This document shows, one piece after another, positions 35,120-44,769 of a stretch of 64,000 nt of DNA. The notes under the pieces are model-generated. The model did no database searches and was not told the DNA's origin. It was given only the letters and a program-made list of their open reading frames with translations. The stretch covers positions 163,686,559 to 163,750,558 of the forward strand of contig CAXKWD010000002.1 in the NCBI GenBank assembly GCA_964059195.1, written 5' to 3'. The translations under genes were made by a program, and so were the position numbers. The stretch's first letter is position 1. Each line of letters starts with the position of its first letter. This stretch comes from Ectobius pallidus. Taxonomy: Eukaryota > Arthropoda > Insecta > Blattodea > Ectobiidae.

Positions 35120-35473
35120 TTATACTTTTTGTGATGTCCTCTTAAATGTTGCACACTTGGTGTCACATTTTCTGCTCCATATTCCCATCAGAGGATTGGC
35201 AGGAATTAAACAAGTTGTGAAATGTTCCTCTCCCGTGCACATTTCCTCGTGGTGATTGAAGTCATGATCAAATTTCCGTTGCTGACCAGCAATCATTTTG
35301 TTTGATCGCCCGCATGGAAACACCTGAACTAATTCCTCGTGAATTTGGTCATACCCTTTGATTCTGGTAAATGTAAAGGGATGAACCACCTCCTTGATAA
35401 CAACACCTCTGTTGTCATACACACGATAGGTGATAGGTCGCTCCTCGCTCTGCAACATTTGCCAGCGTTCCAT
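35120..35473 (-). CDS. Cys/His-rich protein of unknown family, left-arm copy
   Basis: Identical in residues 1-116 to the right-arm gene at 40248. It ends earlier because one A of an A-run is missing, giving an in-frame stop within the possible donor GTATAA. A TATA box (reverse of TATATATAAA, about 35508-35517) lies about 40 bp upstream of the ATG. It could be spliced to the acceptor near 35050, which would give a different C-terminus from the right arm. Function unknown. Confidence 0.55.
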   Translation of the reverse strand: MERWQMLQSEERPITYRVYDNRGVVIKEVVHPFTFTRIKGYDQIHEELVQVFPCGRSNKMIAGQQRKFDHDFNHHEEMCTGEEHFTTCLIPANPLMGIWSRKCDTKCATFKRTSQKV

Positions 35474-35698
35474 CGTAGCTGATCGTTGGCCAAAAGCAAC
35501 AAGCCTTTTTATATATATCCTGGCAAGGGGGGAAAAATACCTTCACGACCTTGTTACAAGAATAAAACTACGCCACAAAACCTTTATGCACAGTCATGGC
35601 CATCTTCCTCATGACGCATGATCATTGTCATACTCGTTCAAGGCTAGTTATACTTTAGTGCATTAAAGCCTTAACTTCATTGGCTGAAATAAAATGTC

Positions 35699-35782
35699 TG
35701 TCAGGTGTGGGGTTCGAACCCACGCTCCCCTAAGGGAACCAGATCTTGAATCTAGCGCCTTAGACCTCTCGGTCAACCTGAC
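35699..35782 (-). tRNA. tRNA-Leu(CAA), left-arm copy
   Basis: Same 84-nt cloverleaf as 39939-40022 and identical base for base. Acceptor GTCAGGT/ACCTGAC, anticodon loop TTCAAGA with CAA, long class-II variable arm, T arm GTGGG-TTCGAAC-CCCAC. No intron. Similar flanking direct repeats at 35646-35700 and 35955-36015. Confidence 0.93.
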
Positions 35783-36276
35783 ACGAATAATATATAGTCT
35801 TGCAAACAAGTAAACCAACGGGTGTATTCTGTCTTACCCAACCTAACACTATATCCCTCAGGTTCAACTAATTTAAACAATATTACAAAAACAGCTCTAA
35901 ACGTTTCAGAATTCAAACAAAAAGACTTTAAACTAGCAAAGAAATTATGAAAATAGTTACACTCTAGTGCATTAAAGCCTTAACTTCATTGACTAGAATC
36001 CGAATAAAATGTATGTCATTTCATTAAACTGACAGATAACTTTTGTCTTGCTTTAACATTTCCCTCGGGTTCACCAACAGTATTATAAAATAATATGAGA
36101 AAGACTGTAATTTATCAAATTTTGGTATGTATTAATCATATCTTACATGTCTTACTTGTTGAGTCATGAATATGTGTCATTGGTACAAGATAAAAAGGTG
36201 ACGTCTGCAAGACATGTTTCAACAGGCCTCACTAAGAAAGGATTGCAACACAAGTTGAAATATTTAGAATACAGTT

Positions 36277-36549
36277 TTATTTAACTTTTCTTTCAAAAAA
36301 TGTACAAAATTGTGAGAAACGTTCGTGGTCCCTCCGAGGATCATCTCCCTCATTCCATTGTCCAATTGCAACCTTGCAAAAAGCACAACGAACAATATCA
36401 TCGTATCCAGTGTAATAAAAACCCTCGGAGGCCAAAAGCGTTGGATTCATGAAAGACACAGTCCATCTTCCATATGTTTTCAAACGATCACTTTCCTTTT
36501 TCATATTGAGAGCACGCCACTTTGTACGAGGACAAGCGTTCGAAGACAT
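36277..36549 (-). CDS. Single-BIR protein (IAP-like), left-arm copy
   Basis: A 90-aa protein differing from the right-arm copy (39171-39443) by one residue near the N-terminus (SSNA here, SSTA there). It retains all zinc ligands of the BIR domain and has no RING finger. See the right-arm entry for detail. It is read away from the palindrome centre. Confidence 0.88.
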   Translation of the reverse strand: MSSNACPRTKWRALNMKKESDRLKTYGRWTVSFMNPTLLASEGFYYTGYDDIVRCAFCKVAIGQWNEGDDPRRDHERFSQFCTFFERKVK

Positions 36550-37125
36550 GATGACGTATCTTCTTCACCTTCTGATCTTCAACTCTTCCAAGATGACTAC
36601 GTATAGGCGATGTAAAGGAATATAAATTTGAACAAAAACAGAGAATTGGGTTGGAAAGGGTTGTCTAATACTTCTTGTAGAGCTAGTAATCTAATATAAA
36701 CATGTTGATACATGAGAAGCTCAGGATAGATTAGTACAAAACAAGTATGATTATGTCCGGTCGACAGAGGATATGAAGTCTTTTATACATTAAATTGTGC
36801 ACAAAAATTACGTAACAATATGACAAAGGCACTCTTCAATACTGAGTAGAGAGGCTCAGGACAGGTATCACCCGCAAAACATGATTCATCGTGAACAGCA
36901 GACAGAGGAATCGAAACCGTTTATGCATTTAAAATGGGCAAAAAATAAAGTCAATTATGCTAAAATGATGAATAACCACTAAATTAATCCACAAATCATG
37001 CTTGAACATGTCCATCGACATAGGAAATGAAGTTATTTCTACATTTAAAATTACGAAAGTCCTCTGGTTGGGTGACGGTAGGAATGAAAGAAAGACAAAT
37101 AAGTGATGAAACAATATTTATTTTG

Positions 37126-37623
37126 TCACATGATATCGTGAACAAAACTGGAAAAATTAAAATGGGTCTTCATCCAAATTCTTAACACCATCACATTCTG
37201 TAGTGCACATGCCATATGTGAAGCAGTATGAAAAAAACATTTGACGTCACATTGTCTTAATTTACTCAGCTTAGGACAGCTGACATCATCAAGGTTAGTA
37301 ACACTTCTTTGCAGTAGTTTTTCAAAAAATTTTGCTTTTTCTAGTCCCTTGCAATAAAGTTTGTCTTCACACTGTAAAGCACTCTCTAGTATAGATTTCA
37401 ATGCCACATATGGTATGTATCCAAGCTGCCAAGGGATTCCATGAAGATACGATTCTGCATACTCCTGACACCGAGCGTCCAGAAAAACATCAGCTGGCGG
37501 TTCAAGCATAAAGTGTCCAATTCTCCCATCGTGTGAGATCAGTGCCACCTCCTTCGCCACGAACTGCTTGGATTCAGACTGAAATCCCTGGACATCTATG
37601 ATGACAAAATTAACATAAGACAT
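37126..37623 (-). CDS. DVQGF-family protein, left-arm copy
   Basis: 165 aa, one residue different from the right-arm copy (MSYV here, MSYD there). It is the gene closest to the palindrome centre and is read outward. See 38097-38594. Confidence 0.8.
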   Translation of the reverse strand: MSYVNFVIIDVQGFQSESKQFVAKEVALISHDGRIGHFMLEPPADVFLDARCQEYAESYLHGIPWQLGYIPYVALKSILESALQCEDKLYCKGLEKAKFFEKLLQRSVTNLDDVSCPKLSKLRQCDVKCFFHTASHMACALQNVMVLRIWMKTHFNFSSFVHDIM

Positions 37624-37836
37624 TGGTAAAGATGTTAGTGAGAGTGGTATTATTCAATACTTCTATCGTGGAGAAGTAAACAGTAGGCTTCTGATTTTAA
37701 CTCCTCGTTCTGCTACGAGTAGTCAATGACAAAAGACTGGCGTGTGATTGATAAAGGCACTCTTTTTAAGTAGCGGACAGCTGACACGCAATAATCCTCA
37801 TCCTCAAAAATGTTTTCCAGAGTCCTTTGCTAGTTT

Positions 37837-37889
37837 GCCGCGCCATTAACATTGCCACCGTCTCTCCTAAAACATAGCGCTGCACCCTT
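37837..37889. other. Unique spacer at the palindrome centre
   Basis: 53 bp with no inverted partner, bounded by CTTTGCTAGTTT on the left and AAACTAGCAAAG on the right. About 200 bp separates it from each flanking ATG, so the two central genes share a divergent promoter region. Confidence 0.85.
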
Positions 37890-38096
37890 AAACTAGCAAA
37901 GGACTCTGGAAAACGAGGATGACAATTATTGCGTGTCAGCTGTCCGCTACTTAAAAAGAGTGTCTTTATCAATCACACGCCAGTCTTTTGTCATTGACTA
38001 CTCGTAGCAGAACGAGGAGTTAAAATCAGAAGCCTACTGTTTACTTCTCCACGATAGAAGTATTGAATAATACCACTCTCACTAACATCTTTACCA

Positions 38097-38594
38097 ATGT
38101 CTTATGATAATTTTGTCATCATAGATGTCCAGGGATTTCAGTCTGAATCCAAGCAGTTCGTGGCGAAGGAGGTGGCACTGATCTCACACGATGGGAGAAT
38201 TGGACACTTTATGCTTGAACCGCCAGCTGATGTTTTTCTGGACGCTCGGTGTCAGGAGTATGCAGAATCGTATCTTCATGGAATCCCTTGGCAGCTTGGA
38301 TACATACCATATGTGGCATTGAAATCTATACTAGAGAGTGCTTTACAGTGTGAAGACAAACTTTATTGCAAGGGACTAGAAAAAGCAAAATTTTTTGAAA
38401 AACTACTGCAAAGAAGTGTTACTAACCTTGATGATGTCAGCTGTCCTAAGCTGAGTAAATTAAGACAATGTGACGTCAAATGTTTTTTTCATACTGCTTC
38501 ACATATGGCATGTGCACTACAGAATGTGATGGTGTTAAGAATTTGGATGAAGACCCATTTTAATTTTTCCAGTTTTGTTCACGATATCATGTGA
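38097..38594 (+). CDS. DVQGF-family protein, right-arm copy
   Basis: 165 aa, intact. The N-terminus has a beta-strand-like segment followed by IIDVQGF (residues 9-14). Further on come HFMLEPPADV, then SYLHGIPWQLGYI, LYCKGLEKAKFFEKLL, and a C-terminal HMACALQNVMVLRIW. This order matches an uncharacterised family I know from many insect genomes, often in multicopy, with a DVQGF/DIQGF start and a final H-x-CAL motif. The layout recalls a DEDD-type exonuclease fold, but two of the expected acidic residues are not obvious, so nuclease activity is uncertain. Stop TGA is followed within 10 bp by AATAAA, a compact virus-like arrangement. Confidence 0.75.
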   Translation: MSYDNFVIIDVQGFQSESKQFVAKEVALISHDGRIGHFMLEPPADVFLDARCQEYAESYLHGIPWQLGYIPYVALKSILESALQCEDKLYCKGLEKAKFFEKLLQRSVTNLDDVSCPKLSKLRQCDVKCFFHTASHMACALQNVMVLRIWMKTHFNFSSFVHDIM

Positions 38595-39170
38595 CAAAAT
38601 AAATATTGTTTCATCACTTATTTGTCTTTCTTTCATTCCTACCGTCACCCAACCAGAGGACTTTCGTAATTTTAAATGTAGAAATAACTTCATTTCCTGT
38701 GTCGATGGACATGTTCAAGCATGATTTGTGGATTAATTTAGTGGTTATTCATCATTTTAGCATAATTGACTTTATTTTTTGCCCATTTTAAATGCATAAA
38801 CGGTTTCGATTCCTCTGTCTGCTGTTCACGATGAATCATGTTTTGCGGGTGATACCTGTCCTGAGCCTCTCTACTCAGTATTGAAGAGTGCCTTTGTCAT
38901 ATTGTTACGTAATTTTTGTGCACAATTTAATGTATAAAAGACTTCATATCCTCTGTCGACCGGACATAATCATACTTGTTTTGTAATAATCTATCCTGAG
39001 CTTCTCATGTATCAACATGTTTATATTAGATTACTAGCTCTACAAGAAGTATTAGACAACCCTTTCCAACCCAATTCTCTGTTTTTGTTCAAATTTATAT
39101 TCCTTTACATCGCCTATACGTAGTCATCTTGGAAGAGTTGAAGATCAGAAGGTGAAGAAGAAACGTCATC

Positions 39171-39443
39171 ATGTCTTCGACCGCTTGTCCTCGTACAAAG
39201 TGGCGTGCTCTCAATATGAAAAAGGAAAGTGATCGTTTGAAAACATATGGAAGATGGACTGTGTCTTTCATGAATCCAACGCTTTTGGCCTCCGAGGGTT
39301 TTTATTACACTGGATACGATGATATTGTTCGTTGTGCTTTTTGCAAGGTTGCAATTGGACAATGGAATGAGGGAGATGATCCTCGGAGGGACCACGAACG
39401 TTTCTCACAATTTTGTACATTTTTTGAAAGAAAAGTTAAATAA
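39171..39443 (+). CDS. Single-BIR protein (IAP-like), right-arm copy
   Basis: 90 aa. Residues about 18-86 form one baculovirus IAP repeat: RLKTYGRWTVSF, then GFYYTGYDDIVRCAFC, then a C-x2-C-x16-H-x6-C zinc site ending HERFSQFC. BIR domains bind caspases or IAP-binding motifs; single-BIR proteins lacking a RING can block apoptosis or act in cell division. Which applies here cannot be told from sequence. There is no RING, CARD or UBA. The stop codon overlaps an AATAAA signal. The gene sits between the DVQGF gene and the tRNA and is read outward. IAPs are frequent cargo of insect DNA viruses, so viral descent is plausible but inferred. Confidence 0.9.
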   Translation: MSSTACPRTKWRALNMKKESDRLKTYGRWTVSFMNPTLLASEGFYYTGYDDIVRCAFCKVAIGQWNEGDDPRRDHERFSQFCTFFERKVK

Positions 39444-39701
39444 AACTGTATTCTAAATATTTCAACTTGTGTTGCAATCCTTTCTTAGTGAGGCCTGTTG
39501 AAACATGTCTTGCAGACGTCACCTTTTTATCTTGTACCAATGACACATATTCATGACTCAACAAGTAAGACATGTAAGATATGATTAATACATACCAAAA
39601 TTTGATAAATTACAGTCTTTCTCATATTATTTTATAATACTGTTGGTGAACCCGAGGGAAATGTTAAAGCAAGACAAAAGTTATCTGTCAGTTTAATGAA
39701 A

Positions 39702-40075
39702 TGACATACATTTTATTCGGATTCTAGTCAATGAAGTTAAGGCTTTAATGCACTAGAGTGTAACTATTTTCATAATTTCTTTGCTAGTTTAAAGTCTTTT
39801 TGTTTGAATTCTGAAACGTTTAGAGCTGTTTTTTGTAATATTGTTTAAATTAGTTGAACCTGAGGGATATAGTGTTAGGTTGGGTAAGACAGAATACACC
39901 CGTTGGTTTACTTGTTTGCAAGACTATATATTATTCGTGTCAGGTTGACCGAGAGGTCTAAGGCGCTAGATTCAAGATCTGGTTCCCTTAGGGGAGCGTG
40001 GGTTCGAACCCCACACCTGACAGACATTTTATTTCAGCCAATGAAGTTAAGGCTTTAATGCACTAAAGTATAACT
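39702..40075. repeat. Direct repeats flanking the tRNA (right arm)
   Basis: 39702-39766 and 40021-40075 share ACATTTTATT and AATGAAGTTAAGGCTTTAAT then GCACTA. The tRNA-Leu and about 170 bp of upstream sequence lie between them. The same pair occurs in the left arm. This might mark how the tRNA segment was acquired. Confidence 0.8.
39939..40022 (+). tRNA. tRNA-Leu(CAA), right-arm copy
   Basis: 84 nt including discriminator A. The acceptor stem pairs GTCAGGT with ACCTGAC. The D arm is TGACCGAGAGGTCTAAGGC (box A). The anticodon stem is CTAGA/TCTGG with one T-G pair, and the loop TTCAAGA gives anticodon CAA. The variable arm TTCCCTTAGGGGAGC is of the class-II kind. The T arm GTGGG-TTCGAAC-CCCAC includes box B. 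It is intron-free, unlike many eukaryotic tRNA-Leu(CAA) genes. It looks functional. Confidence 0.95.
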
Positions 40076-40203
40076 AGCCTTGAACGAGTATGACAATGAT
40101 CATGCGTCATGAGGAAGATGGCCATGACTGTGCATAAAGGTTTTGTGGCGTAGTTTTATTCTTGTAACAAGGTCGTGAAGGTATTTTTCCCCCCTTGCCA
40201 GGA

Positions 40204-40213
40204 TATATATAAA
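40204..40213 (+). promoter_or_regulatory. TATA box of the Cys/His-rich gene
   Basis: TATATATAAA lies about 40 bp before the ATG at 40248, in GC-richer surroundings. The short leader and perfect box suggest a compact RNA polymerase II promoter. Conserved in the left arm. Confidence 0.65.
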
Positions 40214-40247
40214 AAGGCTTGTTGCTTTTGGCCAACGATCAGCTACG

Positions 40248-40634
40248 ATGGAACGCTGGCAAATGTTGCAGAGCGAGGAGCGACCTATCACCTATCGTGT
40301 GTATGACAACAGAGGTGTTGTTATCAAGGAGGTGGTTCATCCCTTTACATTTACCAGAATCAAAGGGTATGACCAAATTCACGAGGAATTAGTTCAGGTG
40401 TTTCCATGCGGGCGATCAAACAAAATGATTGCTGGTCAGCAACGGAAATTTGATCATGACTTCAATCACCACGAAGAAATGTGCACGGGAGAGGAACATT
40501 TCACAACTTGTTTAATTCCTGCCAATCCTCTGATGGGAATATGGAGCAGAAAATGTGACACCAAGTGTGCAACATTTAAGAGGACATCACAAAAAAGTAT
40601 AACACAGTTAATTTTTCGTATGATAACCAAATAG
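40248..40634 (+). CDS. Cys/His-rich protein of unknown family, right-arm copy
   Basis: 128 aa if unspliced. Visible features: RPITYRVYDNRGVVIKEVVH, then VFPCGRSNKM, HHEEMCTGEEHFTTC and a terminal KCDTKCATFK. The spaced Cys and His pairs could bind zinc. A donor-like GTATAA at about 40594 and an acceptor TTTGGTTTCAG ending at about 40674 suggest an intron. Spliced here, the frame would continue through CRYVNCYASEENGGEG to 40903, running over the metalloprotease promoter. Because the arms differ by one A at the donor, the two copies predict different C-termini. I do not recognise the family. Confidence 0.6.
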   Translation: MERWQMLQSEERPITYRVYDNRGVVIKEVVHPFTFTRIKGYDQIHEELVQVFPCGRSNKMIAGQQRKFDHDFNHHEEMCTGEEHFTTCLIPANPLMGIWSRKCDTKCATFKRTSQKSITQLIFRMITK

Positions 40635-40759
40635 AAATTCCTTTCTTTTCTCTCAACACTTCTTTGGTTTCAGGCTGTAGATATGTTAATTGCTACGCAT
40701 CAGAGGAAAATGGAGGAGAGGGGAGGTGTCGATTGCAACAGCTTACGTCATCGACAGGG

Positions 40760-40767
40760 TATATAAG
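40760..40767 (+). promoter_or_regulatory. TATA box of the metalloprotease gene
   Basis: TATATAAG lies about 48 bp before the ATG at 40809. A TTACGTCA half-site lies just upstream at 40743. The box overlaps the coding frame of the possible spliced upstream gene. Confidence 0.6.
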
Positions 40768-40808
40768 CGGCTACATCACTGTCGAGACCATGTTGGTGGA
40801 ACTTCAAG

Positions 40809-41497
40809 ATGTTACGGCTTACAATTATTTTAACGATTGCCCTCTGTGGCTGGGCGGAGGTTATGATGGTGGACAACGACGACGATCAAGAAATGGCAAT
40901 TAATTACCTAAAGCAGTATGGATATCTGTCGTGTAATAGCAACACACTACGAGACAAACGAACTTTCGAAGAAGCTCTTGCCATGTTTCAAGCTTATTAT
41001 GGACTTAATGTATCTTCAAAGTTATACAATGACACTTTGATTTTAATGAGGACACCGCGATGCGGAGTTGCAGATATAACGTACTCTGAAGAGTTGAACA
41101 AGTGGAACAAAACACATTTTTACCATGGAATTATAACACCATGGACCTAAATTCTATAGAAATTGCATATAAGGCTTTTGAAAAATGGGCATCTATATCT
41201 GGTGTCACTTTCTCAAGAGATATAAATCAACCAGATATCTTAATAACTAATCAGAGAGGATACCATAAATTTGAACTCCTCGATATGGATTGTTCTGACG
41301 ATTTCGTGACACATGACCATGTTTTAGCACATGCCTTCCATCCTGGTAAGGGTATTCGTCCTGAAATTCACATTAACGACGACTTCCAATGGTCTACGAA
41401 AACGAATTTCTCTGGTGATGAAAAGATCAACAGTCTGCATTACGTACTCATTCACGAAATTGGACACACGCTGGGAATACATCACAATTTAATATAA
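40809..41497 (+). pseudogene. Matrixin-type metalloprotease, right-arm copy (one frameshift, truncated)
   Basis: Frame 1 (40809-41150) holds a signal peptide (MLRLTIILTIALCGWAE), a peptidoglycan-binding-like prodomain (AINYLKQYGYLS, FEEALAMFQAYYGL) and the cysteine-switch motif PRCGVAD. Frame 2 (41102-41497) holds the catalytic domain with the zinc site HEIGHTLGIHH. The frames are offset by one base near 41140; both arms share this, so it predates the duplication or is retained by gene conversion. A stop follows the third zinc histidine by three residues, so the Met-turn and the hemopexin region of typical MMPs are missing. Secreted MMPs degrade matrix proteins, and insect baculoviruses carry relatives. 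As it stands no active enzyme is predicted. Confidence 0.82.
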
Positions 41498-42063
41498 GCA
41501 AGTCATGATGTTTATCTTCGTTACCTAACATGCATTCCATCATCTAGCTGCATCATTACGTTGCATTTCCTTACTGCCTGCAGTGTTATTACAACAAACA
41601 CCTTTAACTTCGCTTAAGCAGGGATGTACAAACCCATCACAACTTAATTTTCACATCTGAGATTAGTATAGTCTGGGCCTCGCCCAGGCGGGTATAGTCT
41701 GGGCCTCGCCCAGGCGGGGACTACCCCACATACATAGACCTACGTGGATTACGCTTTATTTTTAAATCATAAAAAGTACTCGACTCACAAAATTTAAATA
41801 CTTTATTTTTTGAATTTTTTTTTCTTTTACGATAGGCTTAAGTATATATAGGGGTGGGCCTACCCCTAATAAATACTCCTACGTGGATTACATTTTTATT
41901 TTTAAGATTTAATGTTCACATCACTTCTCACAATATTATAGGATTTATTTTTATTTATTGCTTACTTATCTTTTGAGGCTGACCGGCCTCGATGGCTCTC
42001 TTCCTATGCCTCCACTATTACTACTGATGATGGTGATGTTCTTGTACTGGATCTTGTGTTAAA
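41498..42063. other. Right-arm intergenic stretch with short tandem duplication
   Basis: No gene. At about 41666-41720 a unit with GTCTGGGCCTCGCCCAGGCG occurs twice in tandem; the left arm (about 34027-34052) has it once. The GCCTCGCCCAGGC text is itself nearly palindromic. Confidence 0.5.
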
Positions 42064-42535
42064 TACACAAATAGACGAGACGAGACGAGAGGAGACGAGA
42101 CGAGAACGAGACGAGACGAGACGGGAACGTGACGAGAAGTGATGACTTATGAAATTTTAGAGTCTGTAAACCTGAGCCATTTGTTTTATATAGTTTTCCG
42201 TTATAAAATGTATCACTTCATTCGAAATCCTAAAGCAGATATGACTATAATGATGATGGTGATGTTTTTGTACTGGATCTTGTGTTAAATACACAAATAG
42301 ACGAGACGAGAACGAGACGAGAAAAGAACGAGACCAGAGGCGAACGACACCAGACGAGAACGAGACGAGACGAGACAAGACGAGAACGTGACGAGACGAG
42401 AACGAGACGAGACAAGAACGAGACGAGACGAGACAAGACGAGAACGAGACGAGACGAAAAGAGAACGAGACGAGACGAGAACGAGACGAGACGAGAACGA
42501 GACGAGAACGAGACGAGAACGAGACGAGACGAGAC
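42064..42535. repeat. (CGAGA)n pentamer arrays, right arm
   Basis: Mirror of the left-arm CGTCT arrays, shorter and arranged differently, with AACGAGACGAG variants. Two copies of the unique unit ending AATACACAAATAGACGAG occur at about 42020-42075 and 42245-42310. Confidence 0.9.
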
Positions 42536-42539
42536 CTAT

Positions 42540-44769
42540 TCCATTAGTTTTTTGGCAAAATGAGATTTAATAAATAGTTGTTGCTTGTTAAATACAATTA
42601 GCTAACTAGACAAAAGCCAGTCCAGACTAGTTCTAACTGGTGAGACATCAGTTTCATTCTAATACATGTTGTAGTCGAGACCCTCCCTATTCAGTGTCAA
42701 GAACGGAATAACCCTACTTAAATATTTCCGTTACATAGTCCTCTATTAACTGAATTTAGAGTTATTTATGTAAAAAAGAGTGATGAATGATGTAAAGTAT
42801 GCTTCGTGTTTTATCCACCAGAATATTGACAACAACCTGAAGATCTGGTACAAATTCATCAATTTCCAACAATTCCTCGTATAAAAAAAAGTATCATTTA
42901 TGAGTGCAAAATGTAGCTAATCGTATGTAGGTCTACTCTCCTAAAAATGTGGTGTGTGTGATTTTTCGCTGTTCTATGTAGAAAATTCTATATTTATAGA
43001 TAGTTTATGTAAAAACTTCGATATTTATAGTGATTTTGTGTAGAAAATCTTGTTTTATAGTGTGACTAAACGTTCAGAAGTATGAGGTTTCGAAATGAAT
43101 TCTTAAACGTATTTTCAAGAAATTATCATGTTTTACAGCTAGAGTAGTGAATTATATAGATAGGGCAAAATTTGAAATCCTTAGTTGTAACTTTTTTACA
43201 ACACTAATCCTTAATGAGTTCAGATATTTGTTATTTATAATAATAAATACTATAATGAAGTGTACACCTAAATTAATAAAAGTGGGAATGAACATAGAAA
43301 GATGGATGTCCGAAAGAAGAATATAAATTGATGTTAGAGCTATTATCATCGCTTCAGATGTATAGTGGATCTATACCAGTCGTGTACTTATTTTTCTGAA
43401 GAAAAACCTCAAACGGTGTTTACGGGCATATGTGAGAACTTCTGAAGATTTTGATGTAGAAAGAAATGATAGCTCATAGCTGGAAAGCTGCTTTGCTTAC
43501 AACTTAGACCGTAATTTGCCACCTAATACCGAAATGAAACAGTGGAAAATGAGCAGCTGATTGGTAGTAGGACATGTCCTTTATGGTTATAAAGCCAGAA
43601 TGTAATAATAAAAGTAATAGTAATAATAATGGTAATTGTTTCATCTGTCAGCTTGGATGCTAGAATTGTGATCGTCGAGTTTCTATAAAGAAAGAAAAAA
43701 ATCTGGCTTATAGATATGAAGTTGAAACCTAGTCTTGGTTAAAGAAGGAAATTTAGATATCAGAACTAGATTTAAAGAACCCTTTTCCTAAGGTTTCTTA
43801 ATAGATGTTATAATGAGACAAAGTGAATAATTGCCTTGGTCAAAGAAACCTCATAAGTAGAACTGAAGTAGAAATGGTATATATAGGGCGAACATAGTCG
43901 AAAAAGTAAAATGAAATAGTATTAAAGTGAAGATTAACGGATTCAATGACTTTGAATTTAAAACAATATTACCAATAACTAATAGGTGCTCTCTAAATTA
44001 TGACAAAGATCTCGAAAAAATTATAATTGTGTTAAGTGCATTTAAAATATGGGTCTTAGACTGGAATGATGAACAGGTCGAGTTCAAAGGCATTGTGAGT
44101 AATGATGAGAACTTGGAAAAACAATAAGCATATTATTTTAGCCATCAAACTTGTGATGTATTATAGAAGAAATGTGTGTATACATGGTAATAAACCCATA
44201 GTGTGATGTTAATTAGCTAAATGGTATGATAACATGAATAAAATGGTGGGAAATAGTGGAAAGCTAAGAAACTAATTCATACATGATGGTGTAAATTAGG
44301 TAAAAATCTATGACTTTGGTACATTAAGGAGTATGCAGCAGAATATAAAGAATAATGATTTAGTGCGAGAAATGCGTAAAGAACATTACTTTGAAGCAAA
44401 ATGGAATATTGAGAAACTGTACGAATACAGAAATTTAGCTCATGGTGAGAATATTGTAACATAACCACATCATGCAATACATGGAATGAAAGAATTTCTA
44501 AACTCTATTTTGAATTTTCTAGCAAATATAATAAGAATTATGTAATAATTCTAAATATACAAGGTTGAACAGTGTCCTGTAAAAATAGATAAGACATGCT
44601 GTGTGATGGAAGTATGGAGGTGTCTTCGGTTCTAGGGTATACACTACTTCATTTATTCGATGAATAAAAGAAATCGGTTTGAAATAATTTTCACTGATAC
44701 CGGATTTTCCTTTAACTTTTTAATGATATATATTTACAACTTAAAACAATCGATTGTATACAGCAAGCC
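42540..44769. other. Right-arm non-coding stretch
   Basis: No firm gene. A 66-codon frame at 43927-44127 (ITNRCSLNYDKDLEKIIIV, then FKIWVLDWNDEQVEFKG) follows a TATATATAGGG box at about 43879. It starts at GTG, not ATG, so it could only be an exon; the left arm is frameshifted. At about 44612-44765 there is a segment of about 150 bp absent from the left arm, just 3' of the four-exon gene. Confidence 0.4.

Noticed and set aside
38606..38791. A 61-codon hydrophobic frame after the DVQGF gene in both arms
   Set aside because: It begins past the AATAAA signal, and conservation comes from the palindrome itself. Left unannotated.
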